This document shows, piece after piece, positions 1-4,741 of a DNA stretch of 7,418 bases. Within the stretch, counting starts at the first letter, position 1, and each line of letters opens with the position of its first letter. The DNA lies in contig JAUSKV010000230.1 of the NCBI GenBank assembly GCA_030646745.1, positions 1-7,418 on the forward strand, in the 5' to 3' direction. Made by a program: the position numbers and the translations under genes. Under the pieces are notes generated by a model. The model did not search any database. It saw only the letters and a list, made by a program, of their open reading frames with translations, and was not told the DNA's origin. Source of the stretch: Sulfurimonas sp. (lineage in GTDB: Bacteria > Campylobacterota > Campylobacteria > Campylobacterales > Sulfurimonadaceae).

Positions 1-39
1 ATTGCGAATCTACTATAAAACAGAAGAAAGGGATAAATA

Positions 40-420
40 ATGGCGGTAATAATTACAGAGTTATGTATAAATTGTGATGCATGTTTACAAAATTGTCCGG
101 TGAATGCGATAGCAGATGATACTGATAATCCAACCGGAGCAAATCGTTATTATGTGCAACCGGAAAAGTGTGTTGAATGTGTTGACCTGTTTGACGACCC
201 GCAATGTGCAGCAATTTGCCCGAGTATAGGGTGTATCACATGGGATATGCCCTTTATTAAAGAGTTTGACAGTCATTTTTTAAATGAAGAACTTTACAAG
301 CTTTGCTCTAAAGACGGCATAGTTAAGTCTCCGGCTTTTAAAGAGAAAAAGTACCGCAAAGATATTCCGTTAAGTATGCGCGGAGTTGGCAAAGAGGTGC
401 AGGTCGAGCCGGAAAATTAA
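40..420 (+). CDS. YfhL-like 2[4Fe-4S] ferredoxin with C-terminal extension
   Basis: Small soluble electron carrier predicted to hold two [4Fe-4S] clusters. The first cysteine set is C9-x2-C12-x2-C15-x3-C19-P. The second is C44-x2-C47-x8-C56-x3-C60-P; the eight-residue gap is characteristic of the YfhL/Allochromatium-type ferredoxins. The N-terminus (MAVIITELCINCDACLQNCP) closely resembles E. coli YfhL. At 126 residues it is longer than the roughly 85 of YfhL: about 40 extra residues from position 87 on are basic in the middle and acidic at the end. C65 and C89 are additional cysteines outside the cluster motifs. The ATG is preceded by AAAGGG seven bases upstream. No promoter is convincing in the 39 bases before it, because a TATAAA at 14-19 would start transcription inside the ribosome site. 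It is therefore probably co-transcribed with a gene left of the window. The redox partner cannot be told from here. Confidence 0.93.
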   Translation: MAVIITELCINCDACLQNCPVNAIADDTDNPTGANRYYVQPEKCVECVDLFDDPQCAAICPSIGCITWDMPFIKEFDSHFLNEELYKLCSKDGIVKSPAFKEKKYRKDIPLSMRGVGKEVQVEPEN

Positions 421-441
421 TCCGGCAAAACCTGTGGGACT

Positions 442-1212
442 CTAGTTGTAATCTTGAACTATTTTGTATGTCATATCCAAATTAGTCGCTTTTATAACTT
501 CTATTCTCAGACCCTTAAATCCTACCAAAGCAGTATCGTCGCTCTCAAGCTCATACTCTACATCTTGTGTAAAAGACGGTTGTGCCATATTATTTGTAAA
601 CTCTCTAAATGATATTTTTATTTTACTACCTAATCTTCCTTCATACAAGGCTTGATATTTAAAACTATTTACAGAAGAGTTTGGAGAGAAGGTTGGTACT
701 TTACTGTATTGGATTGGATGTTCAAGTTCAATCAAATTTTCGTTTGGATACTTTGTAGAGTGCGTAAATGTATTCTGATTGTATGCATCAACAATACAAC
801 GGGCTTTTTCATTGCAAGCAACAGTCCAATTATTCCATTTTCTTAAATATAACGGTCCAGATGAAGTGGCAGCAGTAGTCGTATTTTCACCATTCATGTA
901 CATCAGTCCAGCTCCAGCTACCGGAGCTAGTGGTCCTAACAGGAGCCAAGCAGGATTGTAGTCATAGTCATTGCCACTGCTTTTTAATACTTCAGCAGGC
1001 TCATCCAGTTTTACTGAGTAGCTCATATTTCCTAATTTTTCATAAATACTCTCACCCACTTCAATCGTATTCACGGTATCAAGTTTAGGAGTGTTTGACT
1101 CTTTTTCATAATAAATATTCGGTAATTGAGGCGCTTTATTCGCACATCCGCTCCACATGAATGTCATAGATAAAACAGTAAATCCAAATAAAATCGTTTT
1201 TGTTCTTTTCAC
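442..1212 (-). CDS. putative lipoprotein of unknown function
   Basis: Predicted 256-residue lipoprotein; I do not recognise the family. From a GTG start the protein begins with KRTK, a hydrophobic stretch (about residues 6-20) and a lipobox ending W-S-G-C with the lipidated Cys at 23 (W at -3 is atypical). I chose the GTG at 1212 over the ATG at 1281 for two reasons. AGGA sits six bases upstream of the GTG. The 23 residues added by the longer start are polar and would bury the signal peptide, and the likely -10 box (1270-1275) lies inside them. After the Cys comes a Pro/Asn-rich linker, then a Gly/Ala-rich hydrophobic patch (about 88-106), two close cysteines (133 and 139, possibly a disulfide), and a beta-rich C-terminus. 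It probably faces the periplasm or the outer membrane. It converges on the ferredoxin gene with only 21 bases between the stops. Confidence 0.85.
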   Translation of the reverse strand: MKRTKTILFGFTVLSMTFMWSGCANKAPQLPNIYYEKESNTPKLDTVNTIEVGESIYEKLGNMSYSVKLDEPAEVLKSSGNDYDYNPAWLLLGPLAPVAGAGLMYMNGENTTTAATSSGPLYLRKWNNWTVACNEKARCIVDAYNQNTFTHSTKYPNENLIELEHPIQYSKVPTFSPNSSVNSFKYQALYEGRLGSKIKISFREFTNNMAQPSFTQDVEYELESDDTALVGFKGLRIEVIKATNLDMTYKIVQDYN

Positions 1213-1269
1213 TTTTATTCCTCGTGATTTTTGACTTTCCGTATTGTGACACATAGTATCTAAAGGGAT

Positions 1270-1275
1270 ATTATA
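1270..1275 (-). promoter_or_regulatory. -10 box for the lipoprotein gene
   Basis: The minus strand reads TATAAT here, a perfect -10 hexamer. It would put the transcription start near 1263 and give a leader of about 50 bases to the GTG at 1212. There is no good -35; the expected position (1293-1298) is a run of T, a pattern reported for Campylobacterota promoters. This box supports the GTG start because it lies downstream of the alternative ATG at 1281. Confidence 0.5.
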
Positions 1276-1327
1276 AGTCAATATCGTGTCCTAAAAAAAG
1301 AGGTGCAGAGCAGACTCAAACAGCATT

Positions 1328-1336
1328 TGATATAAT
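1328..1336 (+). promoter_or_regulatory. extended -10 promoter for the macro-domain gene
   Basis: TGA followed by TATAAT (hexamer at 1331-1336) is a perfect extended -10 element. Transcription would start near 1343 and leave a leader of about 27 bases. The -35 region (about 1308-1313, GAGCAG) does not match TTGACA, which fits an extended -10 promoter. Confidence 0.6.
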
Positions 1337-1369
1337 ATTTACGCTGAATATAAAATTACAGAGTGAGTG

Positions 1370-1915
1370 ATGGAAATTAAGATGAACTTTAAGATTAAAT
1401 ATGGAAATCTGGTACAAGAAAATGCAACATTCATAGTAAATGCCTCAAACACAGAGCTTACTTTGGGAAGCGGTGTTTCACATGCTTTTAGTGAGCAGTG
1501 CGGCGGTGCAGTTTATCAAAATGAGTTGTATGCACTTAAAAAAAAGTTTGGCGTTATAGAGCAGGGTGATGTAATACTCTCAAGCTCCGGCAGTGCGACA
1601 AACTTTAAATATGCTCTGCATGTCGCAGTGATGAACTACAGTGACGACTCAAAACCGCCGTATCCTTCCTACAGTCAAATACAAAATGCTCTCAAAACGA
1701 TTTTGAATATTGTTGAAGAGAGAGTTAAAAATGAAAATATTCAAAATCCAAAACTCGTTATACCGTTGCTGGGATGCGGAGTAGGCGGACTTAAAAAAGA
1801 GAAGGTGTTTTTATTGATAAAAAGTGCTTTCCAAAAATCAAAGTTGGATTTGGAAGTTGTAATTTATTTTCATAACAAGCAGGATTTTTATCTATTCTCT
1901 CAGAAAGAGTTGTGA
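1370..1915 (+). CDS. macro-domain protein (ADP-ribose binding)
   Basis: Stand-alone macro domain of 181 residues that probably binds or hydrolyses ADP-ribose or its derivatives in the cytoplasm. Family marks are the G-N-L turn at 12-14, the core strand and Asn motif FIVNASNTEL (21-30), the glycine loop GSGVSHAF (33-40), and the second phosphate-binding loop IPLLGCGVGGL (131-141). The usual VNAAN reads VNASN and the usual GGGV reads GSGV. These are conservative changes, so binding is likely retained. I use the ATG at 1370. A GTG at 1367 and an ATG at 1382 are alternatives, and the ribosome site is weak (AGAG at 1360-1363). The gene has its own extended -10 promoter and stands alone; the next gene is on the opposite strand. 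It is not a DarG antitoxin: no DarT is adjacent, and the DarG C-terminal domain is missing. The exact activity (O-acetyl-ADP-ribose deacetylase or ADP-ribosyl hydrolase) cannot be read from sequence. Confidence 0.88.
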   Translation: MEIKMNFKIKYGNLVQENATFIVNASNTELTLGSGVSHAFSEQCGGAVYQNELYALKKKFGVIEQGDVILSSSGSATNFKYALHVAVMNYSDDSKPPYPSYSQIQNALKTILNIVEERVKNENIQNPKLVIPLLGCGVGGLKKEKVFLLIKSAFQKSKLDLEVVIYFHNKQDFYLFSQKEL

Positions 1916-1971
1916 GGAGATAGTGGAGTGGAGATTCATTCGCAGGGGTGCGGCTTTGGATAAGAGAATTG

Positions 1972-2370
1972 TTACAACACCTTTTCTATAAGCAAACCCT
2001 CTATTCTATCAAAGTGCTTTAAATTATTACTCAGCAAGTAGCAACTGTTTTCAATCGCAATACTCGCAATCATCAAATCCATATCAGCAATAATATTTCC
2101 TTGTTTTTTCAGTTTTGCTTTTTCTTTTGCAAAGATAAGACTTGAAGCTTTGTCGAACTCCAATACTTTGAAATTTTCTAAAAATGGCTCTATAATTTTT
2201 AGATTTTGCTCAACCCTTGCAGAGTTATACGCGCCATAGATGAGTTCGGTAGAGTTTATTCTTGAAATGTAGAGATTATCGACAGGAATTTGAGATAATT
2301 TTTTTACAACCTCTTTGTTCCCCTTTAAAAAATAGATGAGAATATCACTATCAACAAGATATTTTTTCAC
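1972..2370 (-). CDS. vapC: VapC-like PIN-domain toxin ribonuclease
   Basis: PIN-domain endoribonuclease toxin of 132 residues, the usual VapC length. The acidic active-site residues are in place: D7 in YLVDSDILIYFLKG, E42 in STELIYGAY, and D96/D98 in IIADMDLMIASIA. The late Asn pair (N115/N116) in LLSNNLKHFDRI matches the VapC pattern LVTNN..EF.R. The family cuts tRNA or other RNA using Mg2+ or Mn2+; the target here is unknown. The start is a GTG whose GTGA overlaps the antitoxin's TGA stop, so translation is probably coupled. It is the second gene of a two-gene operon with the RHH antitoxin. No terminator is evident in the 56 bases beyond its stop before the convergent macro-domain gene. Confidence 0.92.
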   Translation of the reverse strand: MKKYLVDSDILIYFLKGNKEVVKKLSQIPVDNLYISRINSTELIYGAYNSARVEQNLKIIEPFLENFKVLEFDKASSLIFAKEKAKLKKQGNIIADMDLMIASIAIENSCYLLSNNLKHFDRIEGLLIEKVL

Positions 2371-2618
2371 GACAGCTCTAGCTCAAAGTCTTTACTGTTT
2401 TTACTTGATGTTATGCTCTCAAGCATTTTGTCTGCATCACTACTTTTGAGTTTACCCGCAAATTGTAATAATTGGTTATGTTGTAAATGATTCTGTTTTG
2501 AAAAAAAATCAATCGCTTTTTCTATAATTTCCGTTTTTGTCGCATGAAGTTCATCACTGAGTTGATTCAAAGTATAGATTACACTCTCATCCAATCTTAA
2601 ATTAACAGCTCTTTTCAT
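2367..2618 (-). CDS. vapB: ribbon-helix-helix (CopG-type) antitoxin
   Basis: Antitoxin of 83 residues partnered with the downstream PIN toxin. Residues 3-8 form the DNA-binding strand of a ribbon-helix-helix fold (RAVNLRL), followed by two helices (about 10-23 and 27-41, HATKTEIIEKAIDFF). The C-terminal half carries the pattern FAGKLKSSDADKMLESI, typical of CopG-like partners of PIN toxins, which wraps the toxin to inhibit it. AAGGGG lies seven bases before the ATG. The promoter and a 14-base palindrome directly upstream suggest autorepression by antitoxin or complex. Strictly this is an RHH antitoxin of the VapBC class, not the AbrB-fold VapB, so the symbol is functional and not orthologous. 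Confidence 0.88.
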   Translation of the reverse strand: MKRAVNLRLDESVIYTLNQLSDELHATKTEIIEKAIDFFSKQNHLQHNQLLQFAGKLKSSDADKMLESITSSKNSKDFELELS

Positions 2619-2642
2619 TCATAAACCCCTTCTGTCTTTACA

Positions 2643-2673
2643 TTATTGTACAATAAAATCTTTATTTTGTAAA
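2643..2673 (-). promoter_or_regulatory. vapBC promoter with overlapping palindromic operator
   Basis: Reading the minus strand, TTTACA (2673-2668) and TACAAT (2650-2645) are separated by exactly 17 bases, a good sigma-70 promoter. Transcription would start near 2638, about 20 bases before the antitoxin ATG. The -10 box lies inside a perfect 14-base palindrome, TTATTGTACAATAA (2643-2656). That placement is expected of an operator bound by the RHH antitoxin dimer to shut off its own operon. Confidence 0.7.
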
Positions 2674-2684
2674 TTATTTTGATT

Positions 2685-2702
2685 AATGTTGGCATGTGGA
2701 AA
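2685..2702 (+). repeat. intergenic repeat copy 1 (core TTGGCATG)
   Basis: AATGTTGGCATG here recurs exactly at 3279-3290, in both cases just upstream of a toxin-antitoxin promoter. The overlapping 14-mer TTGGCATGTGGAAA (2689-2702) recurs inverted at 4723-4736. This copy lies between the stop of brnA and the -35 of the vapBC promoter. Confidence 0.5.
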
Positions 2703-2715
2703 GTAACTTTTAATC

Positions 2716-2958
2716 TCAACTTACACTTAAATGCTCCGCCTCCGCTTTGAGTCTCTCGGCAATCCAAACTTTTATAATAGATTGTCGCGTAACACCAATC
2801 TTTTTTGCCTCTTGGTCAAGTGAATTGATAACCCATTCAGGAAAGTCAACATTGACTTTTTTGGTTTGCGTTTGATTTTTTACCAATGTGGACATATCCA
2901 AATACACGCTTATATCCGCACCACTATCAAATAACTCATCCAATTCTTTAGCTTTCAT
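2716..2958 (-). CDS. brnA: BrnA antitoxin
   Basis: RHH antitoxin of the BrnTA type II system, 80 residues from the chosen start. The N-terminal part (KELDELFDSGADISVYLDMS) is the BrnT-binding segment. Residues 34-71, KVNVDFPEWVINSLDQEAKK followed by IGVTRQSIIKVWIAERL, are the near-invariant BrnA ribbon-helix-helix. In the family the antitoxin blocks the toxin and represses the operon. I chose the ATG at 2958 because AAAGGA precedes it by six bases. Upstream ATGs at 2961 and 2976 would add one or six residues and have worse spacing. The gene overlaps the end of brnT by 11 bases (29 with the longest start), implying coupled translation. Confidence 0.95.
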   Translation of the reverse strand: MKAKELDELFDSGADISVYLDMSTLVKNQTQTKKVNVDFPEWVINSLDQEAKKIGVTRQSIIKVWIAERLKAEAEHLSVS

Positions 2959-3211
2959 CATAAATCCTTTGTTCATTTTCTCTAGCTCTTCTTGCCGATA
3001 TAAGTCGAATCACATCACCTCTGAGGGTATAAAATGCAATCCAGCATTTTCCATGATACTTCGATATAAATGCATATCGAACCTCGGAATCACTTTTTGC
3101 TTGAATACTCACGGCTTCACTATCATTCCATAACATCTGTGTTTCTTCAAAGTCCAATCCATGTTTTATCTTATTTATACGACTTTTATTTACATCGTAT
3201 TCAAACTTCAT
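2948..3211 (-). CDS. brnT: BrnT toxin ribonuclease
   Basis: Toxin of the BrnTA system, 87 residues, a normal family length. BrnT has a RelE-like fold and acts as a ribonuclease that stalls translation and growth. Family signatures are the start MKFEYDVNKSRINKIKHGLD (K16-H17), the FEE segment at 21-23, R45, and the C-terminal block YTLRGDVIRLISARRARENE (61-80), which carries the conserved GD.IR.ISARRA motif. The chain appears intact with no frameshift. Toxin first and antitoxin second is the normal brnTA order. AAGGA lies six bases before the ATG, and a near-perfect sigma-70 promoter sits 32-61 bases upstream. Confidence 0.95.
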   Translation of the reverse strand: MKFEYDVNKSRINKIKHGLDFEETQMLWNDSEAVSIQAKSDSEVRYAFISKYHGKCWIAFYTLRGDVIRLISARRARENEQRIYDES

Positions 3212-3242
3212 GAATGTTCCTTAGAGCTTTTTTGATATAAAA

Positions 3243-3272
3243 ATTATACTTTATTTATATTCTATTTGTCAA
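3243..3272 (-). promoter_or_regulatory. brnTA promoter
   Basis: On the minus strand TTGACA (3272-3267) and TATAAT (3248-3243) are both perfect hexamers, spaced by 18 bases. Transcription would start near 3236, giving a leader of about 25 bases. A small palindrome, TATAA-AAA-TTATA (3236-3248), overlaps the -10 and start region and could be the BrnA operator, though it is A+T-only and therefore weak evidence. Confidence 0.75.
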
Positions 3273-3278
3273 TTTGGA

Positions 3279-3290
3279 AATGTTGGCATG
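3279..3290 (+). repeat. intergenic repeat copy 2 (core TTGGCATG)
   Basis: AATGTTGGCATG is identical to 2685-2696. Here it lies six bases upstream of the brnT -35 (eleven bases in the vapBC case), so the same 12-mer heads both toxin-antitoxin operons. The similarity stops after the G at 3290. Confidence 0.5.
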
Positions 3291-3627
3291 AAACGGCTCA
3301 AATAAAATCATTGAATTTGAATCTTCATTTGATGGATTTTGTGATGTTCTAAATATTCACCTGTACTTCGTACGCCATAGCCAGCTAAACAAAAGTATTT
3401 TCCCAAGTATTTTTTTGAGAGAATCAACTTTTAACACGTTTGTAGAAGCTAAAGTTTTGTACGGAAAGTGTATATTTTTAACTAGCATACGGTGACAATA
3501 AAATGAAAAGCTTCATTTTATTTTAAAAAAGGTGAAGATTTATTCACCGTAGTGCAATTTCTGATTATCACTTTAAATGAAATATTTTTTGTGTTCTATT
3601 AATCATTAATATTAAGTCTTAGTTTAC
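3291..3627. other. gene-poor interval with broken reading frames
   Basis: No gene with a start and ribosome site is visible. On the minus strand a 43-codon frame from an ATG at 3488 runs to a stop at 3357 without a Shine-Dalgarno site. A second minus frame (open 3430-3308) continues with a more protein-like text (KYLGKYFCLAGYGVRSTGEY); the two overlap at a run of seven T at 3410-3416. The plus strand is also open from 3292 to 3495 with no ATG. This could be a decayed gene with a frameshift or chance. The right half carries strong hairpins (3488-3551). The last 75 bases are A+T-rich, with ATTAA repeated three times (3599-3615). Confidence 0.4.
3488..3551. repeat. nested and mutually exclusive hairpins
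   Basis: Three inverted repeats are packed together. AATAAAATGAA (3497-3507) pairs with TTCATTTTATT (3512-3522) across the four-base loop AAGC. GGTGAA (3531-3536) pairs with TTCACC (3543-3548). An outer pair, TACGGTGA (3488-3495) with TCACCGTA (3544-3551), encloses everything and competes with the second hairpin for the same bases. There is no clean poly-T tail on either strand, so a simple terminator is not supported. A small RNA, an attenuator-like switch or a remnant of a palindromic element are all possible. Confidence 0.5.
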
Positions 3628-3633
3628 TATAAT
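3628..3633 (+). promoter_or_regulatory. -10 box for the helical membrane protein gene
   Basis: TATAAT lies 31 bases before the ATG at 3664 and would start transcription near 3640. There is no recognisable -35; the region upstream is A+T-rich with three ATTAA units. Confidence 0.45.
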
Positions 3634-3663
3634 GAGAATAAATAGTTATGCAAAGGATTGAAA

Positions 3664-4527
3664 ATGAAATTTATAATGGAAGTCTTGGTTTTGCTTTTTA
3701 GCGGTTTTGCCTTGTATTTTATAAATACATCAAAATGGTTCTCAGTTTCTGAAAGAGCAAATTTAAATGTATCTCAATACTGGTTTCAACAAGCATATTT
3801 TAGGAATGAAATATATTTATACATGGACAAAATGAGAGGTGAAGGGTTATTGTATCAACTAAAAACAAACTTAAAAGATATGAAAACAGACGAGCATTTT
3901 AACACTTCAGAATATTTAAATACTTACTCAAACTATATTTACCAAATTCAACAATTGTCAAGAATGATGCAGGAGGTTGGGTACAATGGAAACTTTATTA
4001 TAAACGATATTATATTTATACTGAATAACCTTAATATAAATGACTTAACAACGACAGAAGTAGAACTAGTGAAGAATATAAGAAAAAGCTTTAATAGCCT
4101 TATAGCGATTAATACAAAAATTACAGAACAAAATAAAAATATAGATTCCTTGCTTCTTACAATAAACAATCAACGAGAAAGTTCTAGTCGCTCAATTAAA
4201 GAAGTATCAAATGAAAATAATCAAACAAAAAAAATACTCACATCTATTGAAGCAGAACTTCCATTGGTATTATCAATTGGAAAAATAGAATTTGACCAAG
4301 CCTATGGTGTAAAAGATCCTGATTATCTTTTAAAACCATTACAAGAATATGGACAAGAAATGACGATTTTAACACAAATGTATGAAAAATTGTACTCTAT
4401 ATATTCTCAGCAAATTACAAAACAAAAAACTTCAAATATGATTGCTAATTATGTTGTTTATTTTGCCTCAATATTAATATCTATTTGGTTGCTTATTATC
4501 AAAAATAAAAATCATGAGAGTGTATAA
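3664..4527 (+). CDS. bitopic membrane protein with large helical, probably periplasmic domain
   Basis: Protein of 287 residues that I do not recognise. One hydrophobic helix lies at the N-terminus (about 4-20) and a second at the C-terminus (about 261-279), followed by the basic tail KNKN. Between them are about 240 polar residues rich in Gln, Asn, Glu and Lys, predicted to be almost all helix, with coiled-coil-like stretches around 140-200. The K2 and KNKN ends suggest both termini are cytoplasmic and the middle periplasmic, a layout like a chemoreceptor four-helix ligand-binding domain but with no HAMP, kinase or signalling tail. I see no cysteine. The start is the ATG at 3664, with AAAGGA six bases upstream, and not the TTG at 3658. 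Two hand-counted 60-base samples give 28% and 22% G+C, against 40% in a sample of the large gene to the right. This points to a different origin. It is monocistronic and follows the brnTA block divergently. A tether, partner sensor or phage-defence effector are all speculative. Confidence 0.75.
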   Translation: MKFIMEVLVLLFSGFALYFINTSKWFSVSERANLNVSQYWFQQAYFRNEIYLYMDKMRGEGLLYQLKTNLKDMKTDEHFNTSEYLNTYSNYIYQIQQLSRMMQEVGYNGNFIINDIIFILNNLNINDLTTTEVELVKNIRKSFNSLIAINTKITEQNKNIDSLLLTINNQRESSSRSIKEVSNENNQTKKILTSIEAELPLVLSIGKIEFDQAYGVKDPDYLLKPLQEYGQEMTILTQMYEKLYSIYSQQITKQKTSNMIANYVVYFASILISIWLLIIKNKNHESV

Positions 4528-4682
4528 CAAATCATAGCTAGTTCCAACTTTCAATTCATTTCGATGGATGACTCAATAAAGCTTTAAATGTTGACACGGA
4601 ATAATAAACACTCCCGAAAACCACTCCGATGCTGATTCCGTTTACCATAGTTACTAATCAGTAGTTTCTATTGCTGTATGCA

Positions 4683-4705
4683 TTTTCAAGCTGGAGTTTA
4701 GGGAA
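4683..4705. repeat. degenerate REP-like palindrome
   Basis: TTTTCAAGCT, loop GG, then AGTTTAGGGAA forms an imperfect stem of ten pairs with three G-U-type pairs and one bulged A. The sequence and its surroundings (TGTATGCAT before it, GAATGAG and AAACGAG after) resemble, from memory, the widespread repetitive extragenic palindromes of form TTCCCAAGCT-GG-AGCTTGGGAA. This copy looks decayed. On the minus strand it lies about 37 bases past the stop of the Cache-CheW gene, where it could stabilise the 3' end of that mRNA. Confidence 0.5.
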
Positions 4706-4722
4706 TGAGAAAACGAGCAAAA

Positions 4723-4736
4723 TTTCCACATGCCAA
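4723..4736 (-). repeat. intergenic repeat copy 3, inverted
   Basis: The minus strand reads TTGGCATGTGGAAA, identical over 14 bases to 2689-2702 on the plus strand. The two copies face each other across about 2.05 kb containing brnTA and the A+T-rich membrane protein gene. No target-site duplication is visible outside them. Confidence 0.5.
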
Positions 4737-4741
4737 AAAAA

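Larger units (their letters stand above)
4528..4741. other. convergent intergenic region with repeat remnants
   Basis: This lies between the 3' ends of two convergent genes. It holds a seven-base inverted pair ACGGAAT (4596-4602) / ATTCCGT (4635-4641), a degenerate REP-like palindrome (4683-4705) and the third TTGGCATG copy (4723-4736, inverted). No gene with a ribosome site is apparent and no classical terminator is convincing. Confidence 0.5.

Noticed and set aside
14..19. TATAAA as a promoter for the ferredoxin gene
   Set aside because: Transcription would begin at about 26, inside or just before the ribosome site, leaving no usable leader. Read-through from an upstream gene is more likely.
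408..426. GCCGGA/TCCGGC hairpin spanning the ferredoxin stop as a terminator
   Set aside because: The stem is only six pairs and no T run follows on either strand. It lies mostly inside the coding end, so a terminator is not supported.
464..961. Three plus-strand open frames of about 60 codons
   Set aside because: They are antisense to the lipoprotein gene, with no ribosome sites or recognisable motifs.
1370..1915. DarG-type antitoxin of a DarTG system
   Set aside because: The macro domain is stand-alone, no DarT gene is adjacent, and the glycine loop differs from the DarG type as I recall it.
4591..4596. TTGACA as a plus-strand -35 box
   Set aside because: No -10 lies 16-19 bases downstream (the area reads CTCCCGAAAA) and no gene follows on that strand.
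2685..4736. Integron cassette array with attC sites around the toxin-antitoxin operons
   Set aside because: The shared motif does not match the GTTRRRY/RYYYAAC core pairs, no integrase is seen, and the flanking DNA lacks the long attC stem.
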